Shown: piece after piece, positions 1-11,056 of the stretch
How positions within the stretch are numbered: position 1 is the stretch's first letter
Layout of the letters: each line of letters starts with the position of its first letter
NCBI RefSeq assembly: GCF_035046505.1
Contig: NC_089822.1
Location: forward strand, 44,557,159 to 44,621,158
Reading direction: 5' to 3'
DNA from: Tiliqua scincoides
Lineage: Eukaryota; Chordata; Lepidosauria; Squamata; Scincidae
Length of the DNA stretch: 64,000 nucleotides
Program-made: the position numbers and the translations under genes
The notes under the pieces: generated by a model
The model's input: only the letters and a program-made list of their open reading frames with translations
What the model was told of the DNA's origin: nothing
Database searches by the model: none

Positions 1-55
1 GGAATTGGTGTAATGTTTAAGGAAGCAAAATGTGTGTTGGCCTGTGTATTTAGAG
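1..55. repeat. Edge copy of the repeat that flanks the 46-kb foldback
   Basis: The first ~50 bases match 46382-46435 closely (GATTGGTGTAA, then GCAAAATGTGTGTTGGCC). The rest of this copy, if present, lies outside the window. It is a dispersed repeat of unknown class. No recognised feature follows between 56 and 450. Confidence 0.6.
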
Positions 56-451
56 AGGGGGTTGTATATGCATTGGTCATATCTTAAAGTAGGGTCATCA
101 CTGTTGAACAAAGGAAAACGTTCTTGATCATTCCCCATGACAGAAATCCCTGGGCTCTGCTTATTCATTGACTTCTGTCAACCAGGGCAGGACATCAGTA
201 CCCTTTGTCCTTTGTCCCAAAAGGACAAAGACCAAACAAACTCTAGACCAAACCTTAATTTGTGAAGTCGCACTTGCCGGTGTTTATTTTCTGTATAGAG
301 ATATGAGTATGTTAAAACCTCAATGGAAAGGTTTTTAAAAACCTATGGCATAAATTGCACCACACTCTTTATATGTCCCTGATGTTCCTTCCTAGCTCAT
401 CAAAAACATCTTCAACAATCTAAAAGAGGCAATCTCAGACTATGCCATGGT

Positions 452-804
452 GAACAAAGAACTTTGCTTTATTCTTTACTCAGCGTGTGGTTGGTCTGTG
501 GAACTCCTTGCCACAGGATGTGGAGATGGCATCTGGCCTGGACACCTTTAAAAGGGGATTGGACAAGTTTTTGGAGGAAAAATCCATTACGGGTTACAAG
601 CCATGATGTGCATGTGCAACCTCCTGATTTTAGAAATGGGCTATGTCAGAATGCCAGATGCAAGGGAGGGCACCAGGATGAGGTCTCTTGTTATCTGGTG
701 TGCTCCCTGGGGCATTTGGTGGGCCACTGTGAGATACAGGAAGCTGGACTAGATGGGCCTATGGTCTGATCCAGTGGGACTGTTCTTATGTTCTTATGTT
801 CTTA
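452..804 (+). mobile_element. CR1-type LINE, 5'-truncated 3' end
   Basis: The sequence carries the C-terminal end of the LINE reverse-transcriptase ORF (VCGTP/WNSLP-like region, followed by a Phe-Lys-Arg-Gly helix in another frame) and then the family's 3' untranslated tail. It ends in three copies of the 8-bp unit TTCTTATG, the 3' terminus typical of CR1 elements. The frame is interrupted compared with the copies at 11 and 50 kb. It is a dead-on-arrival 5'-truncated insertion. No target duplication was seen. Confidence 0.8.
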
Positions 805-929
805 ACTGTTCAGATCTCTACAAGTGTCAGAGTAGGAGCCATCTGAAGTAGGAACCAAGTAGGAGCCATCTGAAGAGGCTTTTGGTACTCTCCTCCTTCA
901 AGGAGAAAGAAGCCATGTACCCCTTAAGA

Positions 930-1892
930 CCTTGATTCTCCAACTCCAGGGGAGTTGGAGACCCAAGGTAAGCGTATGAGGGGGAGGGGCTAAGGCAGCT
1001 CCAGAATCCCCAGGATTGTGATGCTGCCAGGGATGGGAGGGGTTTTTTATTTACCATGAGCCAGTACAGAAGTTCTGGGCGGTCCGGGAAGTCCAGAGAG
1101 CCCTCCTCTACAAGTCTCCCTGCACTTCCAAACATTTTAAACAAAAAAAGGGGGGGGAGAAAGGGGGGACTTCTGATTCCGCGATAAAAATTGGAAGTGC
1201 CTTTTTTTAAAAGATAGGTAAGACCTTTATTGGCATGCATAACAAACACAAACACAACAACACAACAAACAGAACAACAGTAGTGAGTATAAGCCTATGA
1301 TAAGGATACATAACAACCAAATAAATCAAATATATTTGTCCCATATAGAACATACTGGCCTAACATATAAAATATACTGGATAGCCTCTCTTGGGTCTAC
1401 TTGCCACCATCTGCTACAGATAGACTGCCACAGTCTCGGTTATAGACTGTAAACATTCAGTAGTTATGGCTTATCACTGCCATCAAAAATTCTGAAACCT
1501 TTTCCAACTCCGAAGGTGAGCAATCATTTAATAGTAGCTTAATTTTTACCATGTCTGGAAGACCTACCCTATTAACCAGGATGGGCATTAGATAGGTGGA
1601 GCGGGCACTATTGTCTACTGAGGGCAGTAGAAAAATATATGTAAAAGAGATTCAACCGACCCCTTTTTTTAAAAGATGTTTGGAGGTGTGGGGAGTCGTG
1701 TGACGGGCTTCCCAGACAGCCCCAACTCCCCTGAACTCCTGTGCTGGTTTACGGTAAATAAAAAAAATAACCCTCCCATTCCCAGCTGCAGCCGGATCCT
1801 GGGGATCACTTCCTGCCTTCCACCTTTCCCCTGCCCCTTAAAGGGACAGGGATAGGTCTTCCTTGCACGATGCCCCAGTTTGGGAAGCTCCG
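930..1892. mobile_element. hAT-like palindromic element, interrupted by a LINE fragment
   Basis: The left part (about 1000-1160) and the right part (about 1668-1800) are inverted copies of each other. The right end (CCAGTTTGGGAAGCTCCG) matches the terminus of the palindromic hAT at 15058-15569, including the shared interior motif around CCCCAGGAT. Candidate 8-bp target copies CCTTAAGA (922-929) and CCTTAGCG (1893-1900) agree at only 5 of 8 bases, so the ends are approximate. The centre was later split by the LINE piece at 1216-1661. Confidence 0.5.
1216..1661 (-). mobile_element. 5'-truncated LINE fragment nested in a hAT
   Basis: This 446-bp insertion is bounded by a perfect 16-bp target duplication (CCTTTTTTTAAAAGAT at 1200-1215 and 1662-1677), the mark of target-primed reverse transcription. 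On the minus strand it reads a short C-terminal coding tail (…NRVGLPDMVKIKLLLNDC…) up to a stop, then a 3' UTR ending CAATAAAGGTCTTACCT without a long poly-A. The family is not assigned. It inserted after the surrounding palindromic hAT. Confidence 0.65.
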
Positions 1893-1918
1893 CCTTAGCG
1901 GAAAGAAAGGAATGTAAG

Positions 1919-1995
1919 CTGAAATCCTATCCTCAATTACATAGGAGTAAGTTTCACTGCTCAATTGGGCTTACTTCTGAGTAGATATGTATAGA
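1919..1995. repeat. Short inverted-repeat element (CAATCCTAT…ATAGGATTG family)
   Basis: This is a degenerate copy of a ~80-bp palindromic unit found many times in the window (3219-3305, 5714-5803, 39566-39690, 41663-41752, 63378-63462). The ends resemble CAATCCTATGCA and its complement, around a core of CTTACTCCTGGG/GTAAGCCCCATTGA. Part of the same motif also sits inside the CAGTGGTTCTC hAT family. Confidence 0.5.
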
Positions 1996-2035
1996 CGGTT
2001 AAGCTCTTCTTGTCAGTCAGGGTCAAATGCATTAA

Positions 2036-2399
2036 GGATGTCAAACATACAGCCTACAGAATTTCTTTATCTGGTCCATGTGATAATTGGGCTCTCCCCC
2101 TGGCATCACTTTACAGAGCACCTGAACTGTGAAGTGATACCTTGGTAGAAACAGTGTAGCTTAAATGACAGCCTGCATGATCATTGGGCTCTCCCACATC
2201 TTGAAGATATGATCAAGATTTACTTATTTTCTCATCTATCATTTGCATCTAAATGAGTTCCTATGTGAGAACAAAGTGCTTATTTCTTACTATCATCTAC
2301 TTAATGATGCCATTTCCTATGTAATGATGTCACTTCTGGCCCTCAGCAGGCACCATGGGTGCTATTTGCCCTGCTGTATGAAACAGGTTTGATATCCCT
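2036..2399. mobile_element. hAT-like element, CAGGGGTGTCAAAC family, degraded
   Basis: The left end contains GGATGTCAAAC and the right end GTTTGATATCCCTG. The interior TTGGGCTCTCCCACATCTTGA is shared with the family copies at 9870-10149 and 48785-49125. An internal stretch with the TGATAATTGGGCTCTCCC motif appears twice (about 2081 and 2180). No convincing 8-bp duplication was found, so the boundaries are soft. Confidence 0.5.
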
Positions 2400-2989
2400 G
2401 CATTAGAATTTGTCTGAAACTAAAGAAGGGCTACAGGAGGCTAGAACTTCCTTTAGTTACCACAAGATGGTGTTATATTATTAAGTCTTAATAGATTTTT
2501 CTAACTAAAAGGAAACTCAGTTATGTTTTACTGGGTTAATGAAGTTCTGCTTCCCACTTTTTTTTCGGGGGTGGGGAGGAGGAAGAGAGAAAGTTTGACT
2601 TTTACAAACAATTTTGCAAAAGAACTCACGTTTTAAATAATGTTGGATGGTGGGGTGGGGGGAACCCCTCTGTGCTACATAGGAACAAGGCTTCAAGAAC
2701 CCAAGTTCAAATGTGGCCCAGTAGGGCAGAAATGATGCAGAAGTGACAGCATTCTGAGCCGATTGATTGAATGACACTGCAGGTGGAGGAATTATAGTTA
2801 TTTTCATTCTCCCCCATTAAAAAAAAATCTAAGACTAACCAGACTCTGTAGCTACCAGCTTACTTTCTGCTGGACTGGCTTTCTACTTATAGGAAGGTTT
2901 TGTTTTGTTTTTGGTTAGCATATGGAAGTATTCAACAATTTTATACTTTTCCACCTGCTCTCGGAAATGGCACAGTCCATTTGACCATC

Positions 2990-3168
2990 AGCCCAATCCT
3001 ATCCAATTTTCCAGTACCGGTGCTACTGTACCAATGGGGCATGCACTGCATCCTGTGGTGGAGGGGCAGACATAGAGACCTCCTCAAGGTAAGGGAACAT
3101 TTGTTCCCTCACCTTGGGGCTGCATGATGGCAGCACCAATGCTGGAAAGTTGGATAGGATTGGGCCCC
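2990..3168. mobile_element. PIF/Harbinger-like palindromic MITE
   Basis: A ~179-bp element with inverted ends: GCCCAATCCTATCCAATTTT on the left, its complement in the form TTGGATAGGATTGGGC on the right. The centre carries AAGGGAACATTTGTTCCCT. It is the same family as 17520-17696, where a TTA target duplication is visible. It is too short to encode a transposase. Open frames crossing it are incidental. Confidence 0.65.
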
Positions 3169-3218
3169 ATGTCATTCCTACCTCCTTCTGAAGCATGTAC
3201 AACTCAGGTCTCTTATGG

Positions 3219-3305
3219 CGCAGTTCTAGGCATGTCTACTCAGAAGTGAGCCCCACTGAGCTCAATAGGATTGCCTCCTAGGTACCCATGTATAGAATTG
3301 TGGCC
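3219..3305. repeat. Short inverted-repeat element, CAATCCTAT family
   Basis: A degenerate copy with the hallmark GCATGTCTACTCAGAAGTGA and a mirrored right end near ATAGAATTGTGGCC. Confidence 0.5.
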
Positions 3306-3674
3306 TTAGAATGAAAGTACTCCCAGGCAGTGCCATCTTTCTGCTGTGGCTAAAAATGGAATTTCCCATTATTTGGAGAACTGCTTTTGAACCCGTGCAA
3401 CAAAGAGGCAGCCTTCCGTGGCAAGGGAGGACCAAGCAGTGTTATCACCGAGCACTCCCCTAATTCATTTCGTAGTGATATACTGAACTATCGCGTATCA
3501 CCGTGGCTCACAATGAAGCAGTTTGAGTGGGAGAGATGCAGTCAACCACAAAAGACAGAATTTACCCCCTGAAATGCAAGTCTGGCTTAATATTCAGATG
3601 ATGATGAAATTTCTTGGGAGGTACCAGTAATGGGTGGACTGGTTTTTTTGGACCCTTTGCTTGTTGAGCAACTG

Positions 3675-3854
3675 AGGCCCAAATCCTAACCAACTTTCCA
3701 ATGCTGGCATAGCGGTGCCAATGGGGCATGTGCTGCATCCTGCAGTTGGGTGGCACTCACGGAGGTCTCCTCAAAGTAAGGGAATGTTTGTTCCCTTGCC
3801 TCAGAGCTGCATTGCCCTTATGTCAGTGCTGGAAAGTGGGTTACGATTGTGCCC
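3675..3854. mobile_element. PIF/Harbinger-like palindromic MITE, diverged copy
   Basis: The left end GGCCCAAATCCTAACCAAC and the right end GTGGGTTACGATTGTGCCC mirror each other. The interior AATGGGGCATGTGCTGCATC matches the copy at 2990-3168. A TGA trinucleotide flanks both sides ambiguously. Confidence 0.6.
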
Positions 3855-3859
3855 TGAAT

Positions 3860-5530
3860 CCTTATGCTCAAGTATAGACTTTTGGACCTAAATACCTTAA
3901 TAAACCCTTGCCTTAGAGCCAGGTATTGGTCCCTTCTCTCGCCTTTCTATATATAACTTCTCCTTCTGGTGTGCTGACTTCATCTGTGGAATAGCTCCTC
4001 TGTGTGCTGCTCACAAGCATTTGCCCTGCTCTGACCCTGTGTATTCCCTCTACTCTGTGAGCCTATTCCTTGTTTGCCTTCATTTTCCAGTCCTGCTCCT
4101 CAACACTCATCTTACTGTGTGAGAACTGGTCCCAGCCTGCCTCTGTGATCAATAATTTTGCTTGCCTTCTGCTTTGATGGTCCAACCCAGCAGGGAGATC
4201 CAGGAACCCCACCAAAGTGTAATGACTTTCAAGAGCAGAATTGCATGTGAGATGGAGAGCACACAGGCCTTATTCTCATCGTTAGCAGGGATTTCCACAA
4301 TGACAGTTTTCATTGAAAGATGAATTTTGCAATAAAAGATCCACATCCCAGTGAAAAAGTCATAATGGCCAGCCAGGGCTGGGGGAGAAGCCATGGGTTA
4401 GTATTGAATATGTTCACAGACTAGGCCCTCACACCTTGCTCCATGATGTGGTGGCTTTAAAAAGATCACCTTATAATGGAAAATGCAGCCATGTGAATCC
4501 AGTCGTATTCAGATGCCCCCTCAATCCAGCTGATTTAGGCACCTTCTACACAATGCTAGGAATGCTGAACCTTCTCTTTCATCAAACCCCTCCCCCTTTT
4601 CCTCAATCACTGCACTTCTCAACTGCATTTATCTCACATACTGTTGCTGCATTTGCTCTGGAGCTTCTTTGTGTTTTCCATTAAATGCCCATGAAGAATG
4701 TGCTCCTTTCTCTGTCTCTCCAGGCCAGTCCCCATTTCAGAATATCACTGTTTTGAAAACAAGTGCCACCTTTTGTAAAGAATATTAGAGATTAGGCTCA
4801 GCAGAGGCCCTCCAAATTGCAGGTCTAGATGCGACAGCAAACTAGCTTACAAGAGGACCTAAAATTGGCACCTGTGTGAAAGGATGAGACAGCTTGCATG
4901 TAAAAGTAATGTCTGGGAGTGACCACTGGGAAGCTGGGGAAGTGATAGATTGTAACAGATTGCCCAGATGTCTGGCTAACTTTACTGTTCTAATGTAGGA
5001 ATGTAATCTTAGACAATCAGTACTCAACACATGCACCATGGCAGCATCAAAAACCAATGTTTAATCAACTATGTTCAATTTCCAGGTAAGCAAGTTTGAT
5101 TTTAAAATTGTCATCAAAGTCCTGTCCCAGTTCCGTGTCTGCCATAAACTGGGACAGGGCAAAAGCCCCAGGTGCCAGCTGCTGGAACCCCGTGGAAACT
5201 TCTCTGAAGCTCCCAACAGGGGCGGAAACTGTGCTTCGGTTTGCTGGAAGCACAGTTTATAGCACCAAGGAACCTCACATAGGTTTCCCTGGTGTGGGAG
5301 GAGGTTGTGCGAGGCTCTGTGAGCTTCTGGTGAGTAGGAGGGGCAGATTTCTGCCTGCCGGGGGCAGCGATAGCCCCCGGGGGACGCCATCGCAGAACTT
5401 TGCCCTGGGCACGGGGCTGTAGACGTCCGCGGCTGGCCTGTCCTTCAGAAGCAACTTCATTCACAATTAATGCACAACAATTGAGCATGTTGAAGCCTGC
5501 TAGACACAGGCAAGAACAGCTGCTAGAAAC
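3860..5530. other. Stretch without recognised genes or repeats
   Basis: I recognise no coding exon, RNA gene or repeat family here. Around 5100-5450 several overlapping open frames occur on both strands in GC-richer sequence. No splice pattern or family motif supports any of them. Confidence 0.4.
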
Positions 5531-5538
5531 TTCTAGAT

Positions 5539-6164
5539 CAGTGATTCTCAAACTATTTAGCACCAGGACCCACTTTTTAGAATGACAATCTGTTGGGACC
5601 CACCAGAAATGATGTCATTAACCTGGAAGTGATGTCATGGCTAAAAGTTACATCATCAAGCAGGAAATTTTTAACAAACCCCATACATCAAAATCAAATC
5701 AAATTAAGTAACAGCACAATACTATGCATGTCTACTCAGAAATAATTCCCATGTGTTCAATGGGGCTTACTCCCAGGAAAGTGTGCATAGGATTGCAGCC
5801 TAAGTAAATTAAAAGTTTACAATATGTATAAGTTTACAAATTTATTTAAAATAAGGAAGACCCTAATCCTTCCAAGCAGTTGCTGATCTGTTTAAAAAAA
5901 AATTCCCCAAACATCCCAAAGGCTGCAATCCTATCTGCACTTGGAATGGGAGTAAGCACCATTCACTATCATTGTTAAAAGTATATACATAGTAGCCTGT
6001 TAAAAGTACAGGTCTGTAACATTTCCCCAAATGCAGTCACATACCATGGTAGCAGTCAGTCTAATATATTAAAAATAAAATTCACACTGAAATGAATGGG
6101 AACCCACCCGAAATTGGCTTGCGGCCCACCTACTGGCTCCCAAACTGCAGTTTGACAAACACTG
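5539..6164. mobile_element. hAT MITE, CAGTGGTTCTCAAAC family, complete
   Basis: Flanked by a perfect 8-bp target duplication TTCTAGAT (5531-5538 and 6165-6172). The termini are CAGTGATTCTCAAAC and TTTGACAAACACTG. The interior includes the family landmarks GACCCACTTTTTAGAATG, paired AGTGATGTCA motifs, TATATACATAGTAGCCTG and TGAAATGAATGGG. A CAATCCTAT-type palindrome lies inside at 5714-5803. No transposase is encoded, so it would have depended on a partner element. Confidence 0.92.
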
Positions 6165-6555
6165 TTCTAGATACTCACTTAAAACTGCAGCTGGTGACAT
6201 GAGGCAAAAATCTCCTATCTCACCCAACTACCTACATTTGAATGTCACATATCTCCAAAGTTCTTGGTTTTTCTCCTTCCCATCTTTCCTCATTTATCTT
6301 TCTTTTCTTTGTCATGTTCTCTGCTCACTCCACATTTCTTTTTAAATATTTAAATGTTCTCATTCATTTCAAATCTTATTGTCCCTTCTTCTAAAATTCT
6401 CTTAGGTCCTGATAGTCATCTCATTTTCTCATGTCCCCTTTTTGTTTTTCTCTAATCTTAAAATCAGAGGACACCATGTTATTGCTGTGGCTGCATTTGT
6501 CAGAGCCTAGTACCTGTGGCATGCTGCAGGGGCAAAGTCTGAACTGGGTGAACTG

Positions 6556-7252
6556 CAGGGCCTAGGAGAGGGGGTAAAGGGGGTAATTTGTACCCAGGCC
6601 CATGGTCAAAAAGGGGGCCCAGCAGCCAAAGGAGGGGGCCCAGAAATTTCCTGGAATATTACATTTTCCTATCTAAGAAGACTTGTTGCCCACATGGAAT
6701 CCTGAGGACAGTACCACAAGTGTGTGGCTGCAGCTACTGGAAAGCCATATATGCAGTGCTGAGGAATGCATACATGACACTCCAGATTGTCAAATCTGGA
6801 AGAAAACTGGACTGCTACAGTAGCTCTTTGGCTTGTGGATCTGCTTACCACGAAGGAGTGTATTGGAGCTCAGGGACACAGCTGCGAGACTACAGCTGCT
6901 GCAGAAGCAAATTTTGGTATGCACAGGACACTTTCCATTCTAGTGTGAGCCTAAATATAATGATGCTAATTTTCTGCATGATTTTCTATATTTGAAAGAT
7001 TTTAGAGACACTTAGGAGCATGTTTTGTTTTCCATATTACGGTATGTAGCTGCTGATGCCACATGGGTGGGTAGACCTGGTCTCCAAAGACTTTTCCAGC
7101 TGTCTCCACCCTCCCCCAACCTTGTTTTGCTCCTCCCTGACCCTATTTTGCCGGCCCAACACCCCTCCCCTGCTCTTTTCACCCCTCCCCATTTGCAAAT
7201 GGGCCCAAAAGAAACTTCATACCCCCTGGTAAAAATTTTCTCAGAGGCCCTG
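6556..7252. mobile_element. hAT MITE, CAGGGCC family, complete
   Basis: Perfect 8-bp target duplication GTGAACTG (6548-6555 and 7253-7260). The left end is CAGGGCCTAGGAGAGGGGG and the right end TCTCAGAGGCCCTG. The interior is colinear with 18544-19212 (AGGGGGCCCAGAAATTTC, GCTCTTTGGCTTGTGGATCTG, CTCAGGGACACAGCTG). The 135-codon frame at 6588-6995 is a by-product of this repeat, since the same DNA recurs in the second copy with different frames. No transposase is present. Confidence 0.9.
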
Positions 7253-7842
7253 GTGAACTGAACTGGGTGACCTGACCCCCCCCCCCCCATGATCCCAAAT
7301 GGGACCCCCCATTTACCCAATAGTGCATTTGCCCAATAGTGCATTGGGTACTACAACTGCTGCTGCTGGTGCTGGTGGTTCAGGGATAAGACCACAAGAT
7401 GAACCCTCCGATGGTCATGAGTCTTGTCTCAACCTGACTGAGCCTCGTCCAGTCTGCTAAATGCTCAGGTGGGAAGGGGTTCAAGCCTTGCACAATTCTG
7501 GGGATATACATGAGGGGATACACATTTCCACGAGCAGATGCAAGCTGATGCCCCAGCTTGACTCCTAGTGCACATGTGTACAAAATTTCCTGCCTTCAAA
7601 TATTTAGCAATGGCAAGATTACCTGCTTTCCTCCTAACCTTTCACCCTCAATCTTTTTTCTTTATACCTGGTTTCATTCCAATAATTGTAGTGATCTTCT
7701 TTTCCTTCCATTTCATTTCATTTCTCTGTAGACTGGGAGAGTGCAAGTCAATATGCATTTATGTCATTGTTATAGTCTAATAATGCCTATAAAACAATGC
7801 TGAATAACCTGCAAGTATATCTTGAATATTTCTATTTCTTAC

Positions 7843-8292
7843 ATCCACTTGAACTAAGCTCAAAATCCATGCTGAAGTTGACTTTGCTCCATCACGAAGC
7901 ACAACTGTAAAGAAAAAAAGTATATATGTACATATACATGCACCCACATGTATACACAAACACACACATACTTCTTTTAGTAAAGCATTTAGCTAAAATA
8001 TGACAAAAAAAATTACAAAGGAAACCAATTTTACTAACCTCATCAGCCATGTCAGAAGGAACAATATAATCATTTGGAACTGTTTTAAATAAATTCCCTC
8101 TTGTCACTCACTGTGCAATTAATATTGTGTCACTGGTTTTGAAGAACATAAAAGCAATATCATTTTCAGTGTTTGAAGTCCCTGTAGAAACATAAAAATA
8201 CTCACTCCTAATTTTAATTCTCATAAGAAAAATAGCTACCAGAATACAATCTTTTGTTCTGTTTGGATCAAGCAAATCAATAGCTTGAATGT
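7843..8292 (-). other. Possible degenerate host exons, weak PLAT/LH2-like pattern
   Basis: One minus-strand frame is open from ~8290 to 8039 except for a TGA at 8108-8110. Its residues …TGTSNTENDIAFMF… and then LFKTVPNDYIVPSD… loosely follow the order seen in PLAT/LH2 beta-sandwich domains. It ends at a donor-like GAG|GTTAGT (8039). After 134 bp a good acceptor (T-rich tract then ACAG, ending 7905) opens a 62-bp segment (7904-7843) reading LRDGAKSTSAWILSLVQVD and closing at GGAT|GTAAGA. The Asp-x7-Trp-x-Leu spacing fits the PLAT C-terminal strands. The splice phases do not agree, so this would be a pseudogene or a chance pattern. Confidence 0.2.
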
Positions 8293-8571
8293 TGTTATTC
8301 TCTCAGACCACTATACATTATTCAAATGGAGTATTAAAATTAAATGCAAACGAAACCAATAAATACCCTTCAATGAGTTGTGGCTTCTTTATATTGGGTT
8401 TGACCATAACCCTGTCGTTGTCTTCGATTGACTTTCATTGCAGCAGTGAGATCCTTTCTCTCTGCTTGCCGGAGAAGATTGGGCTGCATTCAAACAAGCT
8501 CTCTCTAAAAGCCTTCATAGTAATAGCATGCGTGCTAAAACTTCTCCACTGTAATGAACTTTTGGCAACAT

Positions 8572-9090
8572 GCAGCAATCCTATCTTGTGCTGGAACAGG
8601 CAGGCCAGGAGGCCTGTGCTATATCCAGAGCAAGATCGGTGTCCAAAGTGGCTCAGCTGGAGGTAAAGGGAAACTCTTCTCCTCACCACCGGCTAAGCCA
8701 CAGCAGCCCCAATGGGCCTCCTCAGACTTGGGCCACCTCTAGAGGTGGCATAAGTCCAAGGAGAGCGGAACAGCTTGCGGCCACTCCACGCTGCTTGGGA
8801 ATGGGGGTCGGGATCCACCCTCCACCCACCCACCCCCCGTCCTGGAACACCTCCCTCGCGCCACCACCCTGCCTCCTCCCCACCTTCCCCAGACCACTGC
8901 ATCAGCCAAGCTAGGCTGACACAACCTTCCTGGGGCAAGCCAGCACAGAGGCTGGATGCAACCTCTGTACTCCAGCGCACCTCTGTGCACTGGCGCGCCT
9001 TATTGCTGAGGAGGTGCAAACGTGCTTTACAGCACGTTTGCGACCCTCCTGGGCTGGTGCAAGGGCACCTTAGTATTGCACCCACAGTGT
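8572..9090 (+). repeat. Hairpin-core dispersed repeat, copy A
   Basis: A member of a GC-rich repeat family seen again near 12.6, 23.3, 30.9, 34.2, 36.4 and 62.2 kb. It begins with GCAATCCTAT. It has an imperfect hairpin core (ACTTGGGCCACC, then GGTGGCATAAGT, about 8729-8758) and a long pyrimidine-rich tract. It ends with a second hairpin (AACGTGCTTTACAGCACGTT, 9019-9038). Frames of 60-130 codons on both strands here are low-complexity by-products. The class is unknown; a non-autonomous DNA transposon is likely. Confidence 0.5.
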
Positions 9091-9191
9091 TTTAAATATT
9101 ATTCTCCCTTTAAAATATTACATTATAGCATAAGAGAAACAAAACTGATTGACGGTCCAATCCTATACCACACCCCCACCAGCATAACTAG

Positions 9192-9657
9192 CAGTGGTGT
9201 ACCTGGGGGGTAAGGGGACAAATGCTCCCACCTTCGTCCTCACCCCACCGTCCTCACCGTCACCTTCCTACCCCCCCCCCCAGAGACCTTTGGAGGGCCG
9301 GGAAGGCCACACAGAGCCTCAGTAGCCCTCCAAAGGCCTTCTGAGGCCTCCGGCGGACCTTTAACACCCACATCCTGTTTTCACTAAAATCTTGAAGTGA
9401 CGTTTTAAGGCCTTTTGAAGACCTTTTGAGAGCTGGGGAAGCCTCCCCGGCCCTCAGAAAGCCTTAAAATGTAGCTTCTGGTTTCAGTGAAAACCGGAAG
9501 TGGAAGTTAAAAGCCCTTCAGAAGCCTCAGAAGGAGGCCGAAGAGGTTGCCCATGGTCTCCCTCCGGCCCTCCAAGGCTCCCAAGGAGGCCTTCAACTGG
9601 GGTGGTGGCATTCTGCAGTCCTGGCCCTGGGCGGCAGAGGGGCCAGGATCACCATTG
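9192..9657. mobile_element. hAT MITE, CAGTGGTGTACCTGG type, complete
   Basis: Perfect 8-bp target duplication ATAACTAG (9184-9191 and 9658-9665). Terminal inverted repeats are CAGTGGTGTACCTGG and CCAGGATCACCATTG. The interior is built of imperfect repeats around GGCCCTCAGAAAGCCTT and CCGGAAGTG. It has no coding capacity. A related fragment lies at 38840-39005. Confidence 0.9.
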
Positions 9658-9869
9658 ATAACTAGTGTTGCACCATTGGAGGCTGCTTTAAAATACTGTT
9701 ATGTCATGTAAAACAACTCTATATAAACACACCACCTGACTGCTGTTGCTGTGGTGCATGAGCAGTGTTTCACTTACTGCCTAGAGGTCAGACTTGCCAT
9801 TGCCCATTTTAAGGTGACAGTGGTTAGGTACTACTCAGGTCATTAACTGCTCCACATGGTTGGGAAGAT

Positions 9870-10149
9870 ATTAGAGGGAAGCAGTATTGCTGAAAGGGCG
9901 GCCTTTGTGATAATTGGGCTCTCCCATATCTTGAAAATATGATCAAGATTTGCATATTTTCTTTTCTGTCATTTGTAGTTAATGAGTTCCTAGGTGAGAG
10001 CAATATGCTTATTTCTGGTTATCACCTGCTTAATGGCACCATTTCCTGCTTAATGATGCTTAATGATGTCATTTCCTGCTTAATTGTCACTTTTGGCAGC
10101 CAGCAGGTGCCAAGAATGCTAACTTCGGCCCATAAGTTTGACATCCCTG
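9870..10149. mobile_element. hAT-like element, CAGGGGTGTCAAAC family, one end
   Basis: The right end TTTGACATCCCTG and the interior TTGGGCTCTCCCATATCTTGA match 48785-49125 in inverse orientation. The other terminus is missing or too diverged. Repeats of TTAATGATG occur inside. Confidence 0.6.
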
Positions 10150-10822
10150 GTGTAGTTTATTTCTGAGTATGAGTTTTCCAAAGTACCTGTTTATCCTCAT
10201 TCACTAAATTTTCTTCATATTGCAAATGTGAAACAACCATCATTTTAAGATGACATTTTGGGACAAGGGAGGAGAAGCCCTTGGTGTAGCAGGTCACTGC
10301 TACTATGGAACAAGAAATGGTTGGCCTACCTTTTGCTTGCTCCTCAGGCTTTGCTGCCATGCAGGAAGAATGCAGTCACCAAATTAGGCTGCTGTTATTG
10401 TGGGCCAGAGCCCAGAGTAATAGCCCAGTCATTAGCATGCTCTGTGGTGACAGCAGTTGTTGCAATAGATAGAAGTTGCCAGCATGATATGGCAAACAAA
10501 GATTAAGGCCTTCCTCATGCTGTGCTTGCCTTATGGAGATGGCAGCATCACAGCTGATAGGGCTTGGTCTTGAGAGAGTCATACAGTGTGGGTATTCCTT
10601 TCCCTAAAATTCATTGACACTCTGCCTCCATACATTAACTGTGCTGGGTCTTTCATGACCATCTTCCCTGATTACTGTAGCGCTGCCAACATTTGTTAAT
10701 AACCAGCCCTCCTATTTTTTTAATATGTTTGTTAGGGTTATTTAGGGCATTTTGTTTTTTGCATTTGATAGTACCATTTGATGAATGAAGATGCAGCAAG
10801 AACTTAGAGAAAAGATTAGAAG

Positions 10823-11056
10823 CAGTGGTTCTCACACTTTTAGAGCCAGGACCCACTTTTTTAGAATGAGAATCTGTCAGGACCCACCAGATGTGATGAC
10901 ATGACCAGAAGTGACATCACCAAGCAGGAAAATTTTTAACAATCCTAGGCTGCAATCCTACCCACACATACCCATGAGTAAGTCCTACTGACTATCATTG
11001 ATAAAAGCATATACATAGTAGCATGCTATAAGTACAGATCTGTAATATTTCCCCAA
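10823..11056. mobile_element. hAT MITE, CAGTGGTTCTCAAAC family, cut by CR1
   Basis: It starts with CAGTGGTTCTCACAC and follows the family order (GACCCACTTTTTTAGAATG, CAAGCAGGAAAATTTTTAAC, TATACATAGTAGC). It stops abruptly at 11056, where the CR1 3' terminus begins. The remaining third and the far terminus are not recognisable beyond the CR1. Confidence 0.8.

Noticed and set aside
827-1255. 142-codon minus-strand frame
   Set aside because: Crosses a hAT arm and the LINE insertion border; no motif.
6588-6995. 135-codon frame as a gene
   Set aside because: Inside a hAT MITE with exact target duplication; not conserved as a frame in the twin copy at 18.5 kb.
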